DNA of 64,000 nucleotides from Ogataea parapolymorpha DL-1 (lineage: Eukaryota; Ascomycota; Pichiomycetes; Pichiales; Pichiaceae), in assembly GCF_000187245.1 (NCBI RefSeq), contig NC_027862.1:558001-622000 (forward strand), written 5' to 3'. How positions within the stretch are numbered: the first letter of the stretch is position 1; every line of letters starts with the position of its first letter. The translations under genes were made by a program, and so were the position numbers. A model generated the notes under the pieces. The model did no database searches, was not told the origin of the DNA, and was given only the letters and a program-made list of their open reading frames with translations. Below are positions 10,238 through 18,885 of this stretch, piece after piece.

Positions 10238-10344
10238 GATGAATATGTATAGTTAGATTATTGGCCCTAAAATTTTTTTTGTGCACTGCCAAACTAAAAA
10301 ATCTGAAAAATAATTTGAAAAATTATTATCTAAGTAAAACCATC
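10238..10344. promoter_or_regulatory. Bidirectional promoter PWP2/MPP6 with RRPE-like element
   Basis: This 107-bp AT-rich gap lies between two divergent rRNA-processing genes. AAAATTTT at 10269-10276 matches the core of the RRPE motif, and A/T runs recur towards MPP6. No GCGATGAG (PAC) motif was found here. Shared control is an inference. Confidence 0.4.
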
Positions 10345-10737
10345 ATGTCTTTGTCTGCGCGGGTGAAGAACATGAAATTCATGCGAATGGCCGACGGCAC
10401 GGAGGTCAAGCAGGAAGAAGAAGTACAAACCACTCCAAAACTCACGGATCTGAGCGAGTGGAAGCTGCCAGTTGCTGATATTATCCGCCAGAGAAGTAAA
10501 GCGCGCAGAAATAAAATACGCAGAGTCGGTTATACACAAGTCTATCAAATGGTGGATCTCGTGAGAGTGTCTGGGAGGCGCAACAATGCTCCAGAGCCAG
10601 CAGAGGCAGAAGCTGAGCCGGATGAGCCGAAGACAGAGCCTAAAATTGGACTCACAGCATTGCGAGCTAACAGCAGTTTTGTGAAACGTAAAGAGCAAGA
10701 CGATGACGATTTCCCAATGAAAAAGAGGAAGAATTAG
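10345..10737 (+). CDS. MPP6: Nuclear exosome cofactor Mpp6
   Basis: The small basic protein (130 residues) opens with LSARVKNMKFMRMADG, which matches the N-terminal MPP6 box that docks on the exosome cap (Rrp40). A conserved basic middle helix follows. The end is lysine-rich (MKKRKN), consistent with nuclear entry and RNA binding. Mpp6 helps recruit Mtr4 to the nuclear exosome for surveillance and 5.8S maturation. I chose the ATG at 10345. The same frame is open 28 codons further upstream, but without an ATG and in low-complexity promoter sequence. The stop lies 8 bp from the convergent YIH1 stop. Confidence 0.85.
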   Translation: MSLSARVKNMKFMRMADGTEVKQEEEVQTTPKLTDLSEWKLPVADIIRQRSKARRNKIRRVGYTQVYQMVDLVRVSGRRNNAPEPAEAEAEPDEPKTEPKIGLTALRANSSFVKRKEQDDDDFPMKKRKN

Positions 10738-10745
10738 AAGCCAGT

Positions 10746-11657
10746 CTATTTCTTCTTTTTCTTCTTCTTTTTGACGTCCGCTATCTCAAATCCGCCCTTC
10801 ACTATTGCATCTCTGGCACACGCATTAATATGTTTGAATCTGTCGGGGCCAATATGGACACCTCCAAACCATCTTGAAACGACAACCATCACATTCCAGA
10901 CGTCCATGATGGATAGAAGGTGCAGAAGCCGCCCACCTGCTGCTGTTTCTCCGTCATCATCGCAATCCTGATACTGTGCTCCCGTTTCTGGGTCTTTAAT
11001 TCTCCAGGCCGTCATATTATGGTTCGCTTTGGCCACTTTTCGGTCTTGCTTCAGCAGTTCCAGGTACTCAATGGCTTTTTCAACCGAATCTACCGAACGA
11101 GCAAAACCAACAAAGGTTGATTTTCTATCGCTAATAGCTTCGGAAATGGACCAATTGGCCAGAGGCTCCAGCGTCTTTGGTGGCCTTTGCTGTCCTGCTT
11201 TGGCCTTGGCTCGTTCCTTCTCCTCATTGTATGTATAGTCAACCACATATTCGTCAACGCCTTCGGATTCGTCTTCCGGTTCTGGATCACGCTCAAAAGT
11301 AGATATTTCCACACTGGCGTCTACAGCCTCCTGTTCTTCGTCTTCCCCGGAATATAAAATCGCATCACACTCAGTAAAAAAGTCAAAGACACACACAACC
11401 CCAGGTTTGAAGATAGAGTCGAGGACTTCTTGCAAAAGTTGAGCTACATGTTTCTCGTCAAATCCCCGTTTGTCACATTTGACATTTAAAATTTGAGGTA
11501 TTTCCTCCGGATAGTTCTCGGGAAATCTGATGCGAATGCTAATGTACTCGTACTTGGGTATTCGGAAACGATAGACCTGATCGCTTATGAAGTCATAGCA
11601 CCCGGGAAAAATGGCGTCCAAGGCGTCAAGTTCGTCCTTCAGCTCCTGGGATATCAT
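10746..11657 (-). CDS. YIH1: Gcn2 regulator Yih1 (IMPACT homologue)
   Basis: The 303-residue protein has an N-terminal RWD domain (about residues 3-105) that competes with Gcn2 for Gcn1, and a C-terminal Impact/UPF0029 domain (about 175-285). The Impact domain contains SDRKSTFVGFA, DDDGETAAGGRLL and VVVSRWFGGVHIGPDRF. By binding Gcn1 and monomeric actin, Yih1 dampens the general amino-acid control pathway. The true start is the ATG at 11655-11657. The RWD fold begins only a few residues later, so this start is secure. The protein ends in an uninterrupted run of eight lysines, longer than I would expect for this family. Its start codon is only 40 bp from that of the divergent TAH1. Confidence 0.93.
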   Translation of the reverse strand: MISQELKDELDALDAIFPGCYDFISDQVYRFRIPKYEYISIRIRFPENYPEEIPQILNVKCDKRGFDEKHVAQLLQEVLDSIFKPGVVCVFDFFTECDAILYSGEDEEQEAVDASVEISTFERDPEPEDESEGVDEYVVDYTYNEEKERAKAKAGQQRPPKTLEPLANWSISEAISDRKSTFVGFARSVDSVEKAIEYLELLKQDRKVAKANHNMTAWRIKDPETGAQYQDCDDDGETAAGGRLLHLLSIMDVWNVMVVVSRWFGGVHIGPDRFKHINACARDAIVKGGFEIADVKKKKKKKK

Positions 11658-11697
11658 CAAATCGGATAAATTAAATAAAAAAAACTAAATCTAAATC
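11658..11697. promoter_or_regulatory. 40-bp divergent gap between YIH1 and TAH1 start codons
   Basis: Only 40 AT-rich bases separate the two ATGs. Both starts are fixed by conserved domains beginning within a few residues, so the promoters or transcription starts must lie in or very close to the opposing coding regions. Confidence 0.6.
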
Positions 11698-12549
11698 ATG
11701 AGCGTAGAAGAATTGAAAAACCAGGGGAATCAGGCATTTAAGGCTGGAAATTACAAGGAGTCCGCCAGAATATATAACAATGCCATTATGCTGGACCCGG
11801 GAAATGCAGTGCTCTATTCTAACAAAGCAATGGCTTATATCAAATTAAAAGACTGGAATGGCACTTTGGCTACCTGTAACCAGGCACTCTCTTCCACCGA
11901 ACCTGATGACAAGACCAAAATCAAACTATTGTGGAGAAAGTCAATAGCCTTGCAAGAATTAGACAGGTTTTCGGAAGCCAAAGATTCCTTGCAAAAAGCC
12001 CTCCAGCTTGATCCAAATAATAAAACTTTGAAGCAGGATTTGGAAAGCCTAGAATTAAAAATCAAAGAACTAGATGCAGAACTAATAGAAATTCCGATAC
12101 AATTCGCAGACTCGCTTCCTCCAAGGTACCTGCCGAAAAAGAAAGCATTCAAATTGGAAGAATCTGATATCCCACCAATGCCTGAACTGGAACGATTTCC
12201 TCGCTCTCCAACTGCATTATTCCTTTCTGAGCTTTCAAAAAAACAGCCTAGCGAGAGGGAACAATATTATGAATACGTGCTTCAAATAGACAGCTCGGTC
12301 TATACCGGCTTGTTTGAGAGATCAGGACTAGACTCAAATTTCTTGGGGTTTTACGTGGAAGCTGCAACAAATTACCTCGCATCATCGGACACTCGATTTC
12401 TAAACAACATCATAAAACATCTACAAGCCTTTGTGAAAACTCCAAGATTTTCAATCGCCTCAATGTTCATTTCTACATCTCAAGTTGACAGACTGTTTAA
12501 CTCGCTCAAGGCAAAAACGGGTAAAGATTTAAGATCAATTTGGACCTAG
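11698..12549 (+). CDS. TAH1: R2TP co-chaperone Tah1 with RPAP3-type C-terminal domain
   Basis: Tah1/RPAP3 links Hsp90 to Pih1 and the Rvb1-Rvb2 ATPases (R2TP) for assembly of snoRNPs, RNA polymerases and PIKK kinases. Residues 3-117 form TPR repeats with the expected Hsp90 carboxylate-clamp positions (K7, N11, N42, K76, R80). A helical linker follows. Residues about 163-283 match the RPAP3 C-terminal (monad-binding) domain, with YEYVLQIDSSVYTGLF, then a helix, then RFSIASMFIS and VDRLFNSL. S. cerevisiae Tah1 has only 111 residues and lacks this domain, so this 283-residue form looks like the fuller animal-type architecture. The match is by eye. The ATG at 11698 sits directly before the first TPR helix. 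Confidence 0.85.
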   Translation: MSVEELKNQGNQAFKAGNYKESARIYNNAIMLDPGNAVLYSNKAMAYIKLKDWNGTLATCNQALSSTEPDDKTKIKLLWRKSIALQELDRFSEAKDSLQKALQLDPNNKTLKQDLESLELKIKELDAELIEIPIQFADSLPPRYLPKKKAFKLEESDIPPMPELERFPRSPTALFLSELSKKQPSEREQYYEYVLQIDSSVYTGLFERSGLDSNFLGFYVEAATNYLASSDTRFLNNIIKHLQAFVKTPRFSIASMFISTSQVDRLFNSLKAKTGKDLRSIWT

Positions 12550-12587
12550 TTTAGAATAAACAGAAATATAGGATGCTCAGAAAAGAT

Positions 12588-15500
12588 TTAGCTGTGCTTT
12601 TTTGGAGATGAATAGTTCTTCAACCCTTTTCTTTTGTTGATAATTTCCTCAGGCTGCAAAAGAACGCCGATTATTTCTGGCAGATAGTCGTCGAAGTCAA
12701 CTCCGTATGTTCGGGCCAATATTATTGGGCACGCAATTAGGAGCACAAATACCACCAGAATCAACATCAAAAGCACAAAATATGCAACCGTAATTTTTGT
12801 TCGAGCCCTGCGCTTTCCGGGTGAAAAGACCGGTCTTCTAATCTGATTTCGAGGCTTCAACCATAGCAGGAGGTAAGAATGACAGCTATCGATATATGGG
12901 ACGAACAAGAATGGGAACAAGCACACCAAGATGAAATGAGAGGTGACCAAATCGCACGCGAAAACTGAAAGCTCAATAACCTTGCAAATAAACTCTCTTC
13001 CGGGCTGGGTTAATGTATGGCAGCCGAGGCCGGACGTCAACCATTTTCCAGACCACCACGACCGATTGGACTTATCATGTTTGAATTCGCGGCTCAAGAA
13101 CACAATAGTAAGAAGCTTGAAGATAACACTTTGCAAAAGGAATGAAGCGCAGATTCCCAAAATCGATTTGGAGATGTCCCAATTTTGACACAGCAACATG
13201 AACTCAAAAAATGCAAAATGATTTACACATGCAAGGATATGGGCAATGTTGGCTATGAAGTCAGGGAACTTCTTGAACATGTGGCTCAACAAAGGCCCTA
13301 AAATTGTCGAAATAGGGAACAAGGCCAACAGAATTCCCACGTTGATCACAATTGGGCCCAAGGTAATGACAGCGAGTCTTAGAATTGAGTTCGAAGGAGG
13401 ACCACTTATATCCTCATTTTGTGAATTTGCAAACAAGTAGGCCACGATTACAATCATTGCAACCAGCAGACGAGAACCCACTTGAGTTATCAATGCCGCT
13501 AAGAAAGACGGACGCTTGAAATCTGATTCTAGATTATCGTTGCCTTTACCCAACTTTTTTCTTTTTGCACCTGTGAGTTGCATTCTTGAACTCCTGACAT
13601 GTGTCACCCAGGAGTCTTTCTTATAGAAAGAATTACCGCTGGTTAGCCACGTCAGGAAATTCTTGTAATCAACAAAAAACTCGGTGAATTGGAACTGGTT
13701 CGGATTGAAAAGGAATGGCGACAAGAAGAGAGCAATTGCCGTACACCAGAAATATAGCAGCGCGACGTTCCACATGACCAATGAGCAGTAAAGAAGCATC
13801 AAGAACATGGTAGAGGCAAAATAAAGACTCTCAAAGCAAAATCTGCTATAAAGAACTGAGAACGAAACTCTTATGGTAGAAAACCCTCTTCCTGTGGCAA
13901 TATACTTTGCACCTCCAATTGCAAGATCATTAACAAGCGACTGAGCATAGATTCTGCACACAAAGACCTCAAAGAATGGAGACATGGACGCAAAATGGCG
14001 TGAAATCCGAGTGAAGCATTTCCATATTCCTCTCTCCGTCAGTTCTTGGACACATAGTGGAAGAAATGAAATGGAAAAGACTATGAAGATCGACAAGATA
14101 CATCTTTGCACCCATGCGATGACAGGAATAAGGCTGACACATCCTGCAGGTAATCTCAAATCTGTGATAGGTCTATCCTTATCGTACTCACAAATAATGG
14201 AGTCATTTGTCAATGCTGCCAGATTGATACAGAACAACATGAACATTTTCAAAGAAAGAAGAATGAAGACATTGTTCAGGTGAAAGCCAGGATGTGCATA
14301 ATAGAAGGAAAGAAACCTATCCAATGGCAATTGAGTTCCCAGGTAGAAATATTCACGTGACAACATTTGTTCTCCCATTCCTGCTCCGATCTTAGTTGTA
14401 AAGTTGAGAATTGATCCAAATCCAAGATCTCTTCCTTTTCCACACTGGAAATATTCACAATGTTTTATTCTTCCTCCTCGCAATAGAGCATTCATGCCAG
14501 CATAAATGTCCTCGTTGAGATGCAGACCTTTTTGCGACTTCGAGACACCGCCTCTAGTCGTCATGAAAATAGAGTTCAAAAAGTCAGGGTGCCCATAGTG
14601 GAGCTTTCCTCCGACATAAGCCAGTGTACGGGCAAACAGAGTTCCAAAAGTTTGTTCTTTACCGGCTGCCACATCACCGAGGACTCCAATGTTTTCTGAG
14701 AAAATATACTCTCTCGTTCCAATGATTGCAACGGGATTCTTTGGAAACAAAAGGCTTTCACTAATATTCTCGATAGGCTCGAGATAGGGATCGATTGGTG
14801 GAGTAAGCTCCTCAAACTCAGCAAGTATACTTCTGATCTTAATACACTCTTCCAAATAGTTGTCCTGATTGGCGTCGATTAGTTGAATGTATTCTCCTCT
14901 GCAGAAAATCAAGGAATGATTTTGGTTATCCGACTTTCCGTCACCTAGAATTGGGTTTCCAGATAGTTTAATTCGGTATTTGGGCTTCCTTGCTCCATTC
15001 TCAAGAATATCACAGCTCCCGTCGATCAAAGTCGAATAATAATTCAGTTCATTTGTTTCAGGATCAAGATCGTAATCAATATATGCAATCTGAAGTTCGG
15101 GATAAGTTCTCAATAGGAATTCTTTACATTCGTCTTGTTCGGCATTAAAGTCTTTCAATTTTTGCAGCGAAACCACAATTCTGAATTTTCGTTGTGCTAC
15201 TACGCTTGCCTCTTCCATTTTCTGCTCTTCGGTAGGCGTGTCTAAGTTTTCAGCAGCATACAAGAGCTTCAATGCCCGCGAATAATTCATGAAGCCAGAT
15301 ACAGTACGATACAGCGTTTGAGACCTCAACGAGGCCCAAACACGAGTTCGTAGAATATATTCTGGGGTAGCAGCTTTGAAACCAACTGAATAAAAAGCCA
15401 AATCGTTATTCGCTTCAGCTGACGCATTACCTGTGTTGAGTTCTGATTCTTTAGCCAAGAGCTTAGTGTCTCTCACAAAATTATGCCATTCAAGAGGATA

Positions 15501-18074
15501 GAGCTGTTTCAAGTACTCCAACAGAGTAACGTTCGAGTATTCATCTTCCTTTTTTATGATCTCTTGTAAAGACAATGTGATTTTCTCGGAGTGATGTGGA
15601 ATGAGAACCGAAAAAGTTGGCATCTGATCTATTGGTAATGGCTTGGGAATAGGGGTGGAAAGAGAATGTGCAAAAAAAGTAAGTCTCCTGCTTGCCTCTG
15701 AGTTTGGATCAAGAACTTCTTCTTTCTTATGGGGACTCTCACCGTCTTCCTGCTCCATAAAGAACCTTGGCTCAGTTAACAGAACATGCCCATCCGCAGT
15801 GGTGGCTTGCTGATAAATGAGATTTTGAAGATGGTCAATAGACAGCAAATGCTCTCTGTACATCGAGACCACGATAGAGTTCCATATTTGACAAACCATA
15901 GCTTTACGTTTGGAAACATTGCTAGCGGAAATACTCTGTTGGGAAAGAATCTTGGATGCGATGCGTTTTGGCAGCCGAACGAACATGTTTCTCCAAGGGG
16001 TCCATATTGATACACCGCAGTAGAATGAGCGACATACGGAGAATGCAACATTCCAGACAATATACCAGAGGTAAGTGTCAAGGAAAAACAACAGCAGATC
16101 TGTAAGGATCATTAACACGAGAATGATTGATGCTTGCCTTTCACACAGAATTGAGCCGAAGTATTGCTCGCCGACACATCTGTTTAATTTCATCACACTT
16201 AGTTCACGAACGGGGTCTCTCAAGCTTAGAGTTAAGAAGAAGTATGACTCAACAAACTTGGAGATTAGGACTCCAGCCCATAGCCCGTATGAAGCTAATA
16301 AGTTCTTACCTTTGAGCTCATGGAAGGAGTCGGTGAAGTATTTCGCAGGAAGATGATGTCTCCGTCTTTCAGATCTGACATTGCCGGCCAAAGAAGACAA
16401 GGGTACAACAGATTGATATATGACGATAAAGATGGAAAAGAGAAACTGACTGATGGAAATAGCCAAGCTAATCGGATTATCAACAGACATATCTGACCAA
16501 AGGAAGATGTAAAGTGATGGACACAGGTTGACCGCAAAAAACGTGAGAGTTAGAAGGAATCTCCAAAACACCGATTGTGCGCCTATCCAGTTCCTGGGGA
16601 CGAAAATTGCTTCGCCTAGCAAAGAGATCAAATTTATGAACGAGACGACACATCCTGCCAAAGACAATGCAGACAAAGTTGCTGAAACGCTCGGCTGATT
16701 ATCTCTGGAAGGGTCGTAGTCTTCCGTGTAGAAAGTGTAAGAATTGAAACAGGTGTAATACCAGAAGACACCAATGTGGATGTTCCAGATTCTGTTGAAG
16801 TTGACCAAAATGTGAGCCCAAGTTCTATGTTCTTGATATGTTTTCTGAAATGCCTTTTTCCACACAATTCTATTCAAGTAAAGGAACCTTTCACAGGGCA
16901 GATAATCCATGAGCTTCTCCTTACTATCCAGCCGTATTTTCTCCAGGCCCTTGCGGTACCAGAAAAGTTGATTTATGTCGTCGTATCCTATGATTTTAGC
17001 GTGATCTTTGTCACGCAAGATCCATTTATCTCCAATCTTCTCATATAGCTGATCACGATAATAGTTATATAATGGTGTAATAGCATGATCCAAGAAACTA
17101 TTTGTGATGGGCTGTATCTCCTTTGTGAATTCTAAGGAGTAGAAGATGTCCGCACAACATTTGAAAATGAAGCAGAGACATTCAGGCATAAATCTGATGT
17201 TGTTTGCTTCTCCCCAACAAAGAAGATAAAGGGCTAATTGAATTACACAATCTTCAGGGAGGAAGGAGTTCATTGTTTGGGACCACCTTAGTTGCGAATC
17301 ATCCAAAGAGTAGTTAATGTTCTTGGATTTCTGATTTGCAAATCCTATAGTGTCATCGATATCCATCTGTGAGCCAAAGTACCATTTTCTGTAATTCGCG
17401 TTTAATCCACCAATATAGTCAGCATGTAAAGTTCGGAGTGCGGTCGCAGGTCCCATTCTTGCTGCTCTGGAATCTAGCATTCGCATCAAGTAATCGTACA
17501 TGTTTTTGGTATTGTCGTGTTGGAACCCAAAGATTCGAGATAAATGAATGAAGATGGACTCAATGCGCTGTTTTGTAATGGGGACCTCATCATCAGGGGC
17601 CCAAGAAGGGTAGGGATCATAATAGTTTTCATAGAGATCTGTGAGACCTCTCTCTGCCAGGGTCTCACCAGGATTTTCGGCCTGAGCAAAGCTTTTGACT
17701 CCAAAAACATCACCTAGTCTATCAATGTTGTTCCATCTGCTAGTGTTTAGGTAGGGTGTTTTGAAAGCACTGAAAGGCTGGGTAGTTTTCTCGCTCAACG
17801 GAGAATTCAGGATTGGGGAAACAGAGCCTGTGGACGGCTGTCTTTTATTTGGCGCTATAGGAAATCATGTTAGTATCGAGTTTTGGTGGTGCGAGTTGGA
17901 GGGTAAATGCTTACAGTTTCCGGTACTTCTCTCCTCATCGGTCTCGTCTCTCAAATCGTAGGCGTTAGACCTATACGCTCTGGCCCGCCCATAAGTGTAG
18001 TTGAGCAGATCGTCGTCGTCTTCCTCACTGGAGGACCCATCAGAGATCAACTTTAGTTGCCTGTTGTAAGACAT
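12588..18074 (-). CDS. 1,3-beta-glucan synthase catalytic subunit (FKS family, probably FKS3-type), spliced
   Basis: This plasma-membrane enzyme polymerises UDP-glucose into cell-wall 1,3-beta-glucan. Two exons (18074-17915 and 17854-12588) give 1808 residues. Exon 1 encodes a short acidic start (MSYNRQLKLISDGSS). The body has the FKS1 N-terminal domain, then membrane segments, then the long cytosolic glucan-synthase domain (GGRIKHCEYFQCGKGRDLGF, YAHPGFHLNN), then a second membrane block. Echinocandin hot spot 1 is the wild-type FLTLSLRDP (16212-16238). Hot spot 2 reads AWVQRCIL (14094-14117), where Fks1 has DWVRRYTL. That divergence, and the N-terminus being shorter than that of Fks1, suggest a secondary, FKS3-like paralogue rather than the main vegetative synthase; this is an inference. 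Without the intron, the long frame would have to start at a TTG at 17798. Confidence 0.9.
17855..17914 (-). other. 60-nt intron in the FKS-type gene
   Basis: Read on the minus strand, the donor is GTAAGC at 17914 downwards, the branch site TACTAAC is at 17869-17875 and the acceptor CTATAG ends at 17855. Splicing joins ...STGN with ...SPNKRQPSTGS in frame through a split Ser codon (T|CG) and links an ATG-started exon to the long frame. Confidence 0.93.
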
Positions 18075-18294
18075 TCCAAGTAATCTTAGCGGACGCTATC
18101 TATCACACAGGTATGCGAAATCTTCCAAAAGTTGTCCTTGTGAGAATAATTAAACAAAAGAGGGAGGAAAAAACTAGGCACCATTTAAAAATAAAGGATC
18201 CCTAGGTGCGAGGGGTGTGAAGGGCAAAAGCTCAGAGGTTTTTATTTTTCCAGTGACAAGAACACGTCCTTAGGAAAAACAATTTCACGTCGCC
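18075..18294. promoter_or_regulatory. Divergent promoter region, FKS-type gene / RET3
   Basis: This 220-bp AT-rich region lies between divergent start codons. I see no RNA gene and no strong known motif. AGGGG-like stress-element cores occur (around 18210), but they are too short to call. Confidence 0.5.
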
Positions 18295-18867
18295 ATGCCA
18301 TTTGACGTTTCTCTTTATTCGATACAGGCCGTTATTCTACTGGATAATACTGGCAAGCGCCTTTTTGCCAAGTACTACCATCCACCACACGGCCAGGCCA
18401 CAGACGAGCTGGCCACGAACGAAAAAAAACAATTCAGTTTCGAAAGCAATCTGTTCGGCAAGACATACAAGCAAAACTCCGACATTATACTCTTCGAGAA
18501 CAAGGTGGTAGTGTATAGAGAATTTGCAGACGTGATTATATATATGGTTGGCGATCTGAATCAGAACGAGACTTTAATGTACAACGTTCTGCAAGGACTG
18601 GTGGGGGCCCTGGAGATCATTCTGAGAAACCAAGTCGACAAAAAATCCATACAAGAGAACTACGACATGACGATCCTGGCGATTGATGAAACCGTGGACG
18701 ACGGAATTGTGCTGGAGACCGATCCGAGTGTTATTGCATCCAGAGTGTCCAAGCCTCCTACCGAGGACGTGGCCAACATCAAGATTGATCTTTCCGAGAA
18801 GGGCCTGCTCAACGCTTTCAACTTTGCCAGAAAAAACATTTCTGACCGCTTACAACAAGGTTTCTAG
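18295..18867 (+). CDS. RET3: Coatomer zeta subunit
   Basis: The 190-residue protein is full length for the family. It has the longin-like fold of small adaptor/coatomer subunits: VSLYSIQAVILLDNTGKRLFAKYY at the start, then a strand-rich middle and helices around VLQGLVGALEIIL. Ret3 forms part of the COPI F-subcomplex (with gamma, beta and delta), coating vesicles that return cargo from Golgi to endoplasmic reticulum. The ATG at 18295 follows AT-rich promoter sequence. The 3' end is convergent with RQC2, with only 18 bp between the stop codons. Confidence 0.95.
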   Translation: MPFDVSLYSIQAVILLDNTGKRLFAKYYHPPHGQATDELATNEKKQFSFESNLFGKTYKQNSDIILFENKVVVYREFADVIIYMVGDLNQNETLMYNVLQGLVGALEIILRNQVDKKSIQENYDMTILAIDETVDDGIVLETDPSVIASRVSKPPTEDVANIKIDLSEKGLLNAFNFARKNISDRLQQGF

Positions 18868-18885
18868 AGTAATGAATTGAGCTAT

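Noticed and set aside
10261..10344. N-terminal extension of MPP6
   Set aside because: The frame is open but starts with TTG. It runs through the shared AT-rich promoter and encodes low-complexity residues not found in the family.
17761..17798. TTG start for the FKS-type gene
   Set aside because: A perfect intron joins the frame to an ATG-started exon, so a non-AUG start is unnecessary.
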